Assembly: GCA_020284085.1 (NCBI GenBank)
Contig: JACEVL010000078.1
Coordinates: 1,476,001-1,540,000 of the forward strand
Length of the DNA stretch: 64,000 nt
Reading direction: 5' to 3'
Source: Aporrectodea caliginosa
Taxonomy: Eukaryota > Annelida > Clitellata > Crassiclitellata > Lumbricidae
The notes under the pieces were generated by a model. It made no database searches and was not told the DNA's origin. It saw nothing but the letters and a program-made list of their open reading frames with translations. Positions within the stretch are counted from its first letter, which is position 1; each line of letters begins with the position of its first letter. A program made the position numbers and the translations under genes. Shown here in pieces: positions 34,869 to 47,154 of the stretch.

Positions 34869-34869
34869 C
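34646..34869. repeat. (GAT)n/(GAC)n array grown from a LINE tail
   Basis: About 74 trinucleotide units beginning at the last LINE codons (ATCAGGATCTGATGATGATG). The poly-Asp and poly-Met frames are artefacts. Confidence 0.95.
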
Positions 34870-34871
34870 GC

Positions 34872-35066
34872 CGGCGCCCCGGGTTCGCTTCCCGGTCGGG
34901 TCGGTTTATCAGAGATTAATTTCTCGGATCTTTACTGCGGGTGGCTCGGTCGCATTATAAACGTGACGATGACGATACACTGATATAGAGAGGTCTCAAT
35001 GAATAAGCGTGAGGTACGCCTCTTAAGTAGGGGCGCTATAACAAGTGTTCACATACAATACAATAC
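34872..35066 (+). mobile_element. SINE with B-box remnant and shared tail
   Basis: CCCGGGTTCGCTTCCCGG head remnant, then GTACGCCTCTTAAGTAGGGGCGCTATAACAAGTG (given here only as the tail class) and a (AATAC)n tail. Confidence 0.5.
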
Positions 35067-35627
35067 ATACAAATTTAGCCTGCATCTGTCCGATACCTCT
35101 ACGCTCCAGTGCATTGCTGATCGGAAAGATTCTGGGTTTTAGACTTTCCTGAGACCAGGACCATGGCTTTTTGGATATTTATAGATCCGATATGTTTTGA
35201 GATGTACCCACCCACCCCACCCGATCGGTGATTCTTCGCTGGCGTACTAGATTGCTGGGCTGTTTTATATATATAGGAAAAATATATTTTTTGATTCCAT
35301 TGTTTCGCCTCAAACTCCATTGGGGAAGTTACAACGCTGCCCAGATCATTTAGTATGGAACCAAGTTGTTAGGGTCGGTGCCTTCGGCACCCACTGTCTC
35401 AGACCCCCTAAATTTTCGACTGGATTCTCTCTTTGGTTCTTCAAAAGACGCTACACAACCAGTTGGTTAGCAAGCTAACTGGCTAAATAGCTGTTCAATA
35501 CGGTAGTTAATGACTGCAGTGACGTTGTCCAACTAGCTAACCAGCCAGATAAATTAGCTAGGGAACTAACCCCCGGATGATTTTCTGAACCGTCGACCAA
35601 CTCACCAACACTGCACCTCTGACAATA

Positions 35628-35745
35628 TCTAAACTCCGCCACTACCCTACATGTGGTAGTGCCAGTCCCAAGCCTGGAGAAAGGAGGAGGGCGACACTAA
35701 TCAGCTTTGTTATGACACAGTGTCGTTAAACAGCAACCAAGAAGA
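35628..35745 (+). mobile_element. 118-bp retroposed repeat with a 27-bp target duplication
   Basis: The duplication CTCACCAACACTGCACCTCT... occupies 35601-35627 and 35746-35772. The insert carries GTGGTAGTGCCAGTCCCAAG, AAAGGAGGAGGGCGACAC and GACACAGTGTCGTTAAAC. Copies at 37690..37795 and 25008..25092. Source RNA unknown. Confidence 0.7.
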
Positions 35746-36178
35746 CTCACCAACACTGCACCTCTGACAATACTGTATCTGTGGGAATCTATCATTCGTA
35801 ATACGAGGCACTCCACCAATAGATTGACAGATAAACAGGCAGACGGACAGCCAGTAAAACAGACAAAGAGCTAGAGAAACGCCAGACAGACAGATAGGTG
35901 GACAGAGAGAGAGAGACGGATAGAGAGTCAGAAAGACTGTTATGCTGTACTGCAAGAGATATCAATCAATGCTTCTATATCTCATGGCATGTAATAAGCT
36001 GTGTTATGCTATCCGTGGACGTTTACAGGTTCCTCGCTTTCACGACATAATATATTCGTACTGTTGATTTAGTTCAACACAAGCTATCTGTTTTTTGTCT
36101 GGCTTATATCAGGTATACAAAGATACCCGCGTGTGCAGTGTCTTCGGTAGGTAGGCCTACTACGAGGGCGCTATATAA

Positions 36179-36676
36179 ATGTTTTATTGCATTACATTAA
36201 GCTTTTCCATGGTATCATCGTCTGATATCCTGATTTTTCCGTCTGCGCCAACCGACTGCGTTTTACAGAGGGGTTTAAAATGGGGTGACCGACTTTCCTT
36301 GCCCTTCACAACATCCCCTCCCTTGACTCTCAACTTCTCCGAAAATAGCCTCCATTACAGGTCCTGTGCGAATACAATTCAGGTCCTGGCGAAAATACGT
36401 TCGGAAATATTTAAATGTAAGGCCACCATTGCTGAATCATATCTTCGTGATATTTGGGACCACGACACTTTCGAGTTTGCCACCTATGTCGATATATGCC
36501 TCGACCACCTTACTAAATGGCTCACCTATGTTTGTCTAAAAACTGACTACAAATGGGCTCATGTCTATGCGCTCCTCAGACTTCGATGCTTAGCTTATCG
36601 AAGATATCGAGCCACATTATTGCTTACTGAGATAAATTGGGACGTCGTAAACAGGGACGTGCATCCGGCGCAATAA
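36179..36676 (+). CDS. Unrecognised 165-codon ORF
   Basis: Open from an ATG inside a SINE-tail fragment (GGGCGCTATATAAATG) to a stop at 36676. The last 100 residues have even, helix-like composition (IRSEIFKCKATIAESYLRDI; YALLRLRCLAYRRYRATLLL) and could be a real exon starting at an acceptor near 36381 (CAATTCAG). Downstream is a plausible 3' UTR with AATAAA near 37039. No family recognised. It could equally be a retroelement remnant. Confidence 0.3.
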   Translation: MFYCITLSFSMVSSSDILIFPSAPTDCVLQRGLKWGDRLSLPFTTSPPLTLNFSENSLHYRSCANTIQVLAKIRSEIFKCKATIAESYLRDIWDHDTFEFATYVDICLDHLTKWLTYVCLKTDYKWAHVYALLRLRCLAYRRYRATLLLTEINWDVVNRDVHPAQ

Positions 36677-36960
36677 GGCAGCAAGGATGGAATGCTCAGC
36701 TGCAGGAACCATCCAAAAGACTGATGGTTTGTGTGCATTCCTCAGTTTCACCTTCCTCCAGCTGTTTTCCCTACAACCTCTCTCTCCAGTTCCCTCCTGC
36801 CAGCCAACAGGGAGCCGTTGCCCGTTGGGCCAGCAGAAATAGCGGTTTGCAGCCTCCAACTTGGCGCACATCTGCCCGAAGCCTTGTTCTCTGCCTCTAG
36901 TACTAGATGTGAAGATTCTCTGTCTCTGGGCTGGAATGCAGCAAACGTAAAACGTCTAAA

Positions 36961-37540
36961 ATTCTGCAAAGGTCTGATATGTTTGATAGGTTTGATATAT
37001 ATTTTCTCTATCTCTATATATTGTTATCTATACCCAAAAATAAACTAATTTAAATTTAAAATCTCAACCTGCTTAATTCCTCCATTGCCAAATAAAGTCT
37101 TAAATGGGTCTCGATCAACGACTTTGGGCTATTCAGCTAATCAAGAAACTTATACAGCGCTGTCATTTAATTCACATGCATCTTTTGAAGCCTTGTTAGT
37201 CATTTGCCAGTAGATACCAAAAGATCCATTGAAGATTATGCGCTCTGTCTATTTAAGTCAGAAATCTGCTGTTGATGGAGGGCAGCAGACATTATGTCCC
37301 TCGTATAAATCCTGTTTCGGCAAAGGTTTGATATGTTTGAGAGTTTTTGACAAATTGTACCATATAATAATATCCCATATATTGAACTTTAGTTTTATAA
37401 AATGAACTCTACATCTAGTATCTTTAAAATCTCAACTCGCTTAATTCAGTTATGCATGCATTGTCTCAAATAAAGTAAATGGACCTCGATCAACGACTTT
37501 AACTTTTCTAAAGCTAATCAGGAAACTTAAATTGATTGAG
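36961..37540. repeat. Imperfect tandem duplication, unit about 356 bp
   Basis: CAAAGGTCTGATATGTTTGA at 36968 and CAAAGGTTTGATATGTTTGA at 37320, and TCGATCAACGACTTTGGGC and TCGATCAACGACTTTAAC, lie in the same order in both units. Internal indels. Confidence 0.75.
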
Positions 37541-37689
37541 TCTGTGTCAAGTTATATGGAAGGCCTGAGTCTTGTTGCCTTGTGGCGAATTATCCCATAA
37601 ACTGATCTACAGAGTCCAGCTATTTGTATGACGTATCACCGAAATTTTTCTCTTAGCCTCGGGTTATAAAAGAGGGCGGTCATTCCTCC

Positions 37690-37795
37690 TAACTCCTTAG
37701 CCTACCTGTGGTAGCGCCAGTCTCAAGCTTGGAGAAAGGAGGAGGGTGACGCTAATCATGAGTGTTATGACACAGTGTCGTTAAACGGCAACTAA
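37690..37795 (+). repeat. Interspersed repeat, copy of 35628..35745
   Basis: ACCTGTGGTAGCGCCAGTCT, AAAGGAGGAGGGTGACGC, ACACAGTGTCGTTAAACGG. Confidence 0.65.
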
Positions 37796-38059
37796 TCTGC
37801 CTTGCCGTCTAATCCTCCCACTGACAGCGTACGGTCAGTATAATAATTATTTTGCATTCAAGTTCGTCATGGAGCGCAATTAGAGCAGAAATTTCTAAAC
37901 ATTTTTCTGACCTGGTCGGGATTTGAAGTTTTGAACCCGTCACAGGATCAACAACAAGAGGAAGACGTCAGAGACCTTTGCTGTCACAAGACGTCCCTAA
38001 ACTCATTCATTCTTTGAACCTCGTTCTCAATGTTGACAGTCCAGTACGACAACAAATAG

Positions 38060-38850
38060 AGTAATAGATTATATTGCGCATTAATTTAGCAGTTATTAAA
38101 CGTCTATTTCTGACGGAGAGCTGCGGGAGTTATGAAGACACCTTTTTCATGCGATTCATTCAGGAATTAAATTCGATTGGAATGCGACCACCGACAGTAG
38201 GTCAATTAGTCGAGTGTCATGCTAACAGTGAGAAATGTTCAGAAACTTTTCATGTCGATGTCAACGACCTTTTATTTATATATATATATGTGGGGCGCGG
38301 TGGTGTAGGGGTATGTTATATATATAGGGTTATATATAGCCTAGAGCCGATATTTTGTCTTGGGCAAGTCCTTCACTCGCAATTGCTCATGCGCTTCGGC
38401 GTGAAACTCCGATTCAGTGTCCGCGCTGTAGTCGGGAGCGCCTCTGAGTAGAAATCTTGAAGGGGCGCTATAACAAGTGCTCATACATACGAACATACAC
38501 ATATATTTATATATATATATAGGCGCACATAGATTGATATTTTGTCTTTATTATTAATTCAAACTGACACACCTAGCGAATGGAAGGCTGATACTGATCG
38601 GACCTGTGGTAGGGTATAATAGTGGGAATCGGTTCTGCGTCCTTGCTGATCTTCTGCTCTTCGTGCCGGATTGTTACCATTCACCTAAATCCCTGCCCGA
38701 CGATGAAATGAACCATTACAGCTAATAAACGTCTATTTCTGGACGAAGAGGTGCGGGATTTATAAAGACACCTTTTTCATGCGACTCATGGAGGAATTAA
38801 ATTCGATTGGAATCTCATTGACATAGATTCTGTAAAACTCTTTACTCCGT
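38060..38850. repeat. Duplicated segment split by a SINE
   Basis: AAACGTCTATTTCTG, AGACACCTTTTTCATGCGA and GAATTAAATTCGATTGGAAT occur at 38098-38185 and again at 38727-38815. The family-1 SINE (38285..38500) lies between. Confidence 0.75.
38285..38500 (+). mobile_element. tRNA-derived SINE (family 1), head disrupted by TATA repeat
   Basis: Starts GTGGGGCGCGGTGGTGTAGGG. The B-box part is replaced by TATATATAGGG. Body and tail (GGCGCTATAACAAGTGC) are intact. Confidence 0.8.
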
Positions 38851-39074
38851 TCATTATTTGTTGGTTGACTGTGTTATACAGCGCTCTCTCCTGATAGCGT
38901 TGTATTAAAGTTCGTTTGGTGAATGTCTTTGTTATAGAGTTCTAACTTAAGTTGTGCATCGAGATTCGAGACAACACGCTTTTGACAAGACTGACGTAGC
39001 CTACCTGTAACAAGGCGTCGACGAGCGATTGGTTTTAAAGAGAGGGGTGATGAAATTTAGTTGATGGTGAAGGT

Positions 39075-39630
<556 letters not shown>

Positions 39631-39659
39631 ATGATGATGATGACTCTGCTGTTCTCTGC

Positions 39660-40980
39660 TCTGATCCCAGCTGCTCTAATTTCTTCTACTTTTGTCTGCT
39701 TTTGTACCCTCTGCTATGTTTCCTGTACTCATTTTTACTATAATATATGCTTCTTGCACCACGCCTTCGATCTCTTTTCCGCTATGTAGCCTTGTTGCCC
39801 GGTCCTTTGCATATGCTTTTGTTATAATATGTCTATGTCTATCTTCTTCTTCTTCTCGTATCTCTTAAAGTTTCATTCTTTGAGTTTAAACTAAGTTTTA
39901 GAGTAGGAACACATTTGATCGAATTTTACTGGACACAGGAATTGAATACCCAAAGGCATCATTTTGCACGTGACGAACTAATCGTTGAAAATGACTGAAT
40001 AGGAAAATCAGCGGCCATTTCTACCGCAGACACGCAGATAGCAGTCAGCGTTTCTCGATTGGCGCAGCATAAACATCACGAAACAGCTCAGACGGCATCA
40101 TTAGGTGATATTAAATTATACAGGTCAGTTCACAGATCGCATATTTAGCCCGTGACTGAGCGCTGACCAGTGGAATGTCGATGTAATGAGCCTTCATTAG
40201 CTGCATTTCATTTAGACGGCCATATAGCCTGTGAATAAACGCCGACCGGTGGAGTATGGATGGAATGAAGCTTGAATGCTCCAAATAAGGAGACGGATAT
40301 ATGTGAAATTGGCTGGGTTTTATAGATAATCATTTAATGAATAATGAGTACAGTATTTCTCTATTCAGCCGATGTGGCTTTCGAGTGGCGCTTTTAGAAG
40401 TTTGGAGATTACGATTACGATTCAACAGACAGTTGCTTTATGACGCTTTGTGAGGAAAGCAGTAGAATATTCATGTTCAAAAACGTTAGTTCTAAATGAC
40501 TGCAGTGCAGTGCAGTCATCATCAATAGCTGGGGTGAAGAAGAGAGAAGAATAGGGGAGGATCAGTGTAGAGAAAAACAGAATAGAGTATAGCAGAGGCG
40601 ATCGAATAGGATAGAGCAGAAGAGATAATGTGAGATCAGAGCAACGTATACAAGAGTAGAGCAGAACCGAGCAGAAGTAAGAGAGCAAGCCTCTCCTCCA
40701 CGAGGGAAATTGAGCAGGTATATAGAGCAGGATTTCTAAGCACAGCAGATGGAAAGAGTTCGTCTAACGTTAATCTAACATGACGATGCCCGACTAATCA
40801 TAGGATTATAATCAAAGTTTCAAAGTCGTGTATCGCAATTGCGTGGATAATTATAGGATGATTGTTATTCACGTGCGAGTGTTTAGAAATTAATCACAAA
40901 CTCAATTGCATCTAATTATACATAATTATAATTATACGAGTGACTGATAATAGATAGATTAGATGCAATTTGTTGCTTGT
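39660..40980. other. No gene; imperfect 78-bp duplication inside
   Basis: CATATTTAGCCCGTGACTGA..CGCTGACCAGTGGA (40140) is echoed by CATATAGCCTGTGAATAA..CGCCGACCGGTGGA (40218). A SINE tail with (GATTAC)n lies near 40385-40420. Confidence 0.5.
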
Positions 40981-40997
40981 ATATTGAGGGCGGTGTG

Positions 40998-41066
40998 TGG
41001 ACAGTGATGAAGGCCTACTATACAGTGATGAAGGCCTACTATAGACAGTGATCAAGGCCTACTGTA
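40998..41066. repeat. Tandem repeat, 23-bp unit x3
   Basis: Unit ACAGTGATGAAGGCCTACTA, three adjacent copies, the last with TCAAGG. Confidence 0.85.
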
Positions 41067-41173
41067 ACTTGAGGCCCACTGCATGATGCAGAATCGAATT
41101 GGGCAAAGAGCGTTGATCAAACTGATTAGATAGATAGCAAATCCTCGGTGCATCGCATTATGAGTTATCGCCA

Positions 41174-41180
41174 ACATCAT

Positions 41181-41229
<49 letters not shown>
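41174..41229. repeat. (CAT)n(CAG)n trinucleotide array
   Basis: Five CAT/ATC units, then about 13 CAG units. Confidence 0.95.
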
Positions 41230-41230
<1 letters not shown>

Positions 41231-41617
41231 TAACTGCAGAGGTAACAAGACCGATGAATCGACCAGGGGCTTCCAAGTACTAAGAGCCCGAGCCACTGAC
41301 ACATGCTATGTACATGCCTGAACAGCGAGGCCTTGATACACAGGCGAGACTACGGTGGGCGTTCGCGAGTAGAAGCCATCTTCTATTGGAGATGCATAAA
41401 CTGCGAGCGGGGGCCTACTTCGAGTGGGTACACACACGCGCAGAAAGCTCCTGCATGGCTTCTATGGCACACAGAAACGCCTTTGTAAGGCACTTGTAAG
41501 TTGTAAGGCGTTAAATTAGGTGTAGGCCTATAGGTACATACATAAATACACACTTACATAATTGCAAGATACACAGTCACAATCAGGTAAAAAGCAATAA
41601 ATACACAATATACTGGC

Positions 41618-41690
41618 TCGGGTCGGGAGCGCCTCTGTTTTGAGTGGCGCTATATAAATGCTTGATTACGATTACGATTACGATTACAAA
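41618..41690 (+). mobile_element. Shared SINE/LINE tail with (GATTAC)n
   Basis: CGGGAGCGCCTCTG..GGCGCTATATAAATGC, then GATTACGATTACGATTAC. Similar tails with the same hexamer near 40400 and 44390. Confidence 0.75.
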
Positions 41691-41864
41691 ATGGCTGGTT
41701 TAAAGCGCGGTCATTCTGAGCGGCAGCCAGAAAGTAGATGTGACTTTTGTAGACAAAATCATATTCAGAAGAAACTCATGTAAGTTTCTGGATGCAAACT
41801 ACAGTTTTCGCACTCTGATTACATGCACCAAACAATATGTTCATAGACTGAGGGATAGTCTACT

Positions 41865-42062
41865 AGTATAGTCGGGTGTTGAAATCTCCGCCAGAGACCG
41901 ATATTTTAGGGATTTCGGCTTCACCTGCGCCCCCTATATATAGCCGACTCATCTGTAATGAGTACACCGACCATACACTATCAGTTGGAAGATCAGACGG
42001 CGAGGATCACCTGCCCTCGTACGCCGAGGCTAAGAATAATGAAGTCGCTAACACTTTCTAAC
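41865..42062 (+). mobile_element. SINE family 4, partial
   Basis: GAGTACACCGACCATACAC ... GCCGAGGCTAAGAATAATGA ... AGTCGCTAACACTTTC matches 19988..20225. The tRNA head is degraded. Confidence 0.65.
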
Positions 42063-42498
42063 GAAGACTGTCTCTCAGAACTAACTGAAGCGGCTCCGCT
42101 TCTTCGTTCAGGCTAAATGTAATTGTAATTACGACCATTTTCTGTAGCATCGTCAGTAGCAAGCTACTTCTATGATGCTACACACTGTCAACTTCAGCGC
42201 AGATGCTAAGAGCTCGATGGCAAGTACAGTTTTAAATGCCTATGGACGTTCAAGACAGCACAGCATGGTTTCAGACTGCCTAAAATGCACTCCAGCAAGA
42301 AGCGGTAGGCTACAATTAATGTAAGGAAATTTGCACACCCATTGGCAGAAGTTAATTAACAAGACGCTATTGATCGCTGAGAAAATGAAGTCGCTAACAT
42401 TTCACACCCATGGCTGCCTTGGGGGATTGTTCTTCTAATGACCGCGCTGGTTCATCATTAAGTTACAAACAAGCGATTTTTATGACTAAAGGAAGGGT

Positions 42499-42800
42499 AT
42501 ATTTAGGTTAATTTTCTGCCACTGGAGGCATACCAACCCACAGTGCCCCTCTGTTCTCCTGCTAACCCATTAGATGAGCTGAGACATTCAATCGGTGTGA
42601 CCCAAGTAGGTCATCAGGTGTGATGGGGTATCTGTAGGCCTATATTTAGGTTAATTTTCTGCCACTGAAGACGTATCAACCAACAGTGCCATCTATAATC
42701 TATTGCCCCGCTACCCCATTAGATGAGCCGGGGACTCCGAATTAAGGCCTCCGTGGATGAGAGCAGACATTCAATCGGTATGACCCAGTTAAGTCATCAT
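42499..42800. repeat. Tandem duplication, unit about 150 bp x2
   Basis: TTAGGTTAATTTTCTGCCACTG ... CCCATTAGATGAGC ... CATTCAATCGGT ... GACCCA occurs in both units, the second with an extra ~20 bp. Confidence 0.8.
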
Positions 42801-43224
42801 GCTTCTGGCCAGTAAAGGCAGAGCAAGGCGAACAAGGCGATACTGTGTATTTAGGATTGAATGCATATTAGTCAGTGACCCAACGAAGGACAGAAGGAAG
42901 GAATGTAGAAAGGAAGGAAAGTAAGAAGGAATGAAGGAAGGAAAAATATAAAAAATGAAGCAAGGAATGAACGCCGAGTTAGACAGCAATGACCAATTTA
43001 GGCAACGTTGCAAATTTACCTGAAGTCGAATTACGCACTCAAGCTATTCCGAAATGAACGCAAACCGATCTGCATATTGTTTTCATTCGTATTCACGTTG
43101 CTATTCTCAAGATAAGACACCACGTATTACTCTATAGAGTCTATACAATAAACCGCAAATACGAATTAAATTGACTAACCATGGTTAAAAGTGACCAAGT
43201 TTTACTTACCAATTACTCCGTAAG

Positions 43225-43395
43225 AAGGACCTGGATCTCCTCAGAATGAAAACTGAAGCATTTCTTATGTTGAGCTTCATTGAACTTTATCAGACAACAA
43301 GGTATACACTACACAACAACGGTCATTGGACCTCATTCGTACCCATCGCTGCCAAATAGATACGGTCAGGAACTGGTGATAATGATGATGGCTAC
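43225..43395 (+). mobile_element. LINE ORF2 C-terminal relic (short)
   Basis: GGTCATTGGACCTCATTCGT encodes the (R)HWTSF pattern, then CCCATCGCTGCCAAATAGAT and GGTCAGGAACTGGTGATAA. Same family as 15285..15795. Confidence 0.5.
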
Positions 43396-43399
43396 AATT

Positions 43400-44355
43400 G
43401 AATCGCTTCTCTCGTCTCTTTATTTCGACCTCTAACACGTTTTTAGAACACAATTAGACAGTGAAAAATCCTCTGCTTTCATGTTCTCGATTTTACAGTC
43501 GCTTAGATTTTGTTTAAGTGTCGAGCGATATAGTTACTCTTTCATGCTTGTTCTTAGCTGATAGTTTGAATCGGCCTGACACCTGTCGATTGGACAGTTG
43601 CTATGTTTTAATAGCTCCACTCGCTGGATGACGCCACTTGTACGGCCGAAATCATCTCAGTCTTCTGAAAAATCTGTTATTACTCTACTGTTCTGAAATT
43701 CATCTATCAGGCTCTTCTATCTATCACCCTCAGGCTGCTCACTCAAACTAGTCTCACCCCTTCAATAATTCCTTTCAATCTTTTTAGACCTAAACGAAAC
43801 CCGCCTTAGGAGCTCATCAAGGACTCTATATTAAAGGACTGGTTACTCGCGATAATATCGTGTACTTCCGGTTTAAGGCAACGAGCCTGGCGCCACCTGG
43901 CGATGCGGGTGTAAGGAGCGTCTTTGGACGTAAAAATGCATGGTGAACCCGATGTGTTGTTCAGCGATTAATTGCACGAATTTGAGGAAAACAAATCAGA
44001 ATTAATTTTATTTCAGTTTCTAAGGAACGAAGAAAGGTAAATAATAATAAATGTAAAGATATTTTTAATGACTTTCAGTTAAATAATCTAAACTACGGAG
44101 ATAGGCGTTTAGCATGGTAAACACGAGCTTCTACACCTTTGTCGCTAGGTGGCCAGGCTCCATGGGCCGCCATTTTCTCTCCAACGCGCTTACATAAGGA
44201 GATTCCAGTCCTGTGTATATTGGTCCTTGGGAGCTCATCTGCGCCTCTGCCTCCTCGCTCTGGTCACTTTGGCAAACGGACTTGGATCTCCACTTGACAA
44301 ATATCTGGACAACCCATCTGACTCGACGCAGCGCTCATGAATAAGCTGGTGCCCT
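43400..44355. other. No gene recognised
   Basis: Unique DNA. Contains CCAGGTGGCGCC (minus strand, near 43890-43905), which resembles a CTCF core motif. Confidence 0.35.
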
Positions 44356-44751
44356 ACGCTTAGCTTTCAGGTGGCTCTTCAAAAACTTTGAGTTTACGAT
44401 TACGATTACGAAGTCTTTCCCCTCTGCACCCAAATAAGATAAGACCGTGCTCTGGAAATGACTTATGTAAATGATCCTGGCCTCTTTTCGCACACCGTCT
44501 GATTCTCTTATTTTCAAACGCAATGCCTTCTCAGTTCTAATACAGTTTAGAGCAACTATTAAGCTAAGTTTTGCTATCTTAGAAACAGACAGAAACTATA
44601 CTTCACATGCTTTATTCTTCCCATAGACATAAGCAGCATTCATGTTTCGGAAATGCACCGCAGAAGAATGAAGACAAACAAAAACAATGGACGAGATTAT
44701 ATACAGAAATGCATGTATATAGTATATGCACATACATTTCATACATGATAC

Positions 44752-44910
44752 ATACAAAAACACATACATACATACATACACATACATACATATAAACATA
44801 CACGCATATAAACATACATACATACATACATACATACATACATACATACATACATACATACATACATACATACATACATACATACATACATACATACATA
44901 CATACATACA

Positions 44911-44942
<32 letters not shown>

Positions 44943-45042
44943 CATACATACATACATATACATACATACATACATACATGCATTCATGCATACATACATA
45001 CATACATACATACATACATACATACATACATACATACATACA

Positions 45043-45074
<32 letters not shown>

Positions 45075-45206
45075 CATACATACATACATACATACATACA
45101 TACATACATACATACATACATACATACATACATGCATTCATGCATACATACATACATACATACATACATACATACATACATACATACATACATACATACA
45201 TACATA
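44752..45206. repeat. (CATA)n array, 450 bp, with internal period
   Basis: About 110 units. The variant block ATGCATTCATGCATAC recurs at 44978 and 45133, showing a higher-order unit of about 155 bp. Frames on both strands are artefacts. Confidence 0.95.
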
Positions 45207-45387
45207 GCCTAATGGTTAGCGAGCTGAACTGTCAACGGAGAGGTCGGGGCTTTAATTATCCGCCTGCAGCGCAGACCCATTTGTGCCCACTGACGCTCTC
45301 AGTTATAAATTAGGAGAGACTGACCGCCTGCATTGTCATACAGCGCAATCTGTCATTCATCATGCACTGACCCCTCTTCACTCATTC
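45207..45387 (+). mobile_element. tRNA-derived SINE (family 3)
   Basis: CCTAATGGTTAGCGAGCTG (A box), weak B box near GGGGCTTTAATTATCC, body with CACTGACGCTCTC. It directly follows the CATA array. Confidence 0.5.
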
Positions 45388-45395
45388 ATCATGAC

Positions 45396-46270
45396 TAGGG
45401 CTAGACGAAAATCACGGACTAAAAGTGAAAAAATCACGGCATACTTTTTAAAAAATTGCAAAAATTCACGGTGAATTCACGGCACCAATTCACAGTCATA
45501 TTGTGTTAATAAAACATAACACTGACAAATACGTTTAACTCCGTTTACGAAGTTACGTCAGCGCAGACGCTGTGTGACTTAGTCAGTAAGTAAAAAATTA
45601 ACGATGTCACGGCTCCAAGTCAGAATACTATGGTTTAATTTACTTTTGGCGCCATATGGCAGGTGATTGAGTTTCCCTCAATTTAAAAAACTTACTCGTG
45701 CCTATATTCAAAATAACGTATAACTAACTTGGTCTGGTTTATCGTCTTTGATGAACTCTTGTTTGTTTGTAATTTTTCTTTATCTAATAACCGATCTTAT
45801 CGACAAAGTATCTCGGAGAAACTTGCCACCCACATTCCCAACTAGGGCCCCTAAACAGCGGGAGTTTTTCTCCCTTCTAGGTGTGCCTTTTGCTCTGGAT
45901 TCCTTATATTACTTGTTTTATTGAGTGTTACTTCTGTTTATTAGCTTAATGTTGATGTATTTCATTTCAACACCTGTTATATTTGATGAACTGGATCAAT
46001 AAAAATGATGATTGATGATTGATTGATTGATTAAAAATGCCTTCGTTCTTGACCAATGCATTATTCATGAACAAGGCGACCGTTTCAGGTCCAATTTGTT
46101 ATGTTTAACATCAGAAATAGGACTATATGGATTTCGACACAAAAAGTGCAGCATTAGTGAAAAATCACTGCAAAATCACAGCAACTGCTAAAATTCACGG
46201 CATTCACGGGAAACGCCAAAAATCACGGTTTCCGTGAGTTCCGTGAATTCGTGATTTTCGTGTAGCCCTA
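45396..46270. mobile_element. hAT-type non-autonomous element with nested LINE tail
   Basis: Starts TAGGGCTAGACGAAAATCAC and ends GTGATTTTCGTGTAGCCCTA. It is flanked by the 8-bp duplication ATCATGAC (45388-45395 and 46271-46278). A LINE 3' UTR ending in (GATT)n splits it at about 45672-46033. Without this insert it aligns with 32303..32816. The interior has many CACGG repeats. Confidence 0.88.
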
Positions 46271-46314
46271 ATCATGACGTGTCTCGATCATTGTAATTCC
46301 ATTTAGGGTGACCG

Positions 46315-46432
46315 GCGAGATGAGTCCTATGTGACTTCACCGGTAACCCACCACTAGGTTTGTAAAATTTGTGTATTGTCATTTTGCTTTTATTTTGTGG
46401 TGAATAAACTACTTACTTACTTACTTTACATC
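46315..46432 (+). mobile_element. LINE-like 3' end with (CTTA)n tail
   Basis: GGTGAATAAACTACTTACTTACTTAC ending, given here by class. The preceding ~80 bp resemble a 3' UTR. Confidence 0.45.
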
Positions 46433-46511
46433 CTATTCTGTCGGATGTTCTTGGACCGCTTGCCAGTCTCTTAAGCTCCAGTTACGTCAGAAACATTCCG
46501 TCTTTAACATA

Positions 46512-46964
46512 GGGGCCGTCCATAAATGACGTCACGCAATTTTGGCCAATTTTTTAACCCCCCTCCCCTCGTCACACTTCGTCACAAAAGTAACACCCCC
46601 TCTGAAAATGACGTAACAAAGCTCTGACCCCTAAAACCAAATGTCCATGGTGAAGCAAAATGCTCCTTCATGGAACAAATAGGGAAAGCATGAATATTTT
46701 AAAATCTAACGGTGACCAAATATTGAAATAATTAGAAAATTATTAATAATGGTGCCGTATACATTCAAATAATTAAAAAATAATGAAAATTTAATCCTCA
46801 AAATTAGTGCTGTTATTAATAATATTAAATTGTTGTTAATTGTTAAATTTAATTACATAGACCTGGTGTGACGTCACACTTCTCAGACCCCCCACCCCAT
46901 GTCACACATCGTCACAAATTTTCGACCCCCCCCTAGGTGCGTGACGTCATTTATGGACGGCCCC
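46512..46964. mobile_element. 453-bp MITE with long terminal inverted repeats
   Basis: Both ends read GGGGCCGTCCATAAATGACG inward, continuing to TCACGC, about 26 bp. ATA flanks both sides (46509-46511, 46965-46967) and may be a 3-bp duplication. The subterminal parts are also inverted (CCCCTCGTCACACTTCGTCAC versus GTCACACATCGTCAC). AT-rich middle, no ORF. Confidence 0.85.
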
Positions 46965-47154
46965 ATAGCTGTTCGTAACCAAAATATCCAAAAATTACAA
47001 TTCGCGAAATAATCGCAGATAACGTAGGCTAATATAATTATGCGAGATTTGCTGCATTGGTTTCCTATTGCTGAGTGCATTCAGGATCATTCTGTTGACA
47101 TGTCGGTAATGTCCAGCATATTCAGCATTGAGCTCTGAGTTCCAGTATCAACAT

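Noticed and set aside
34581..34983. Poly-Asp and poly-Met frames
   Set aside because: Produced by the GAT array. No start context or splice sites.
35368..35390. Hairpin GGTGCC-TTC-GGCACC as a terminator
   Set aside because: Rho-independent terminators do not apply in this animal DNA and no T-run follows.
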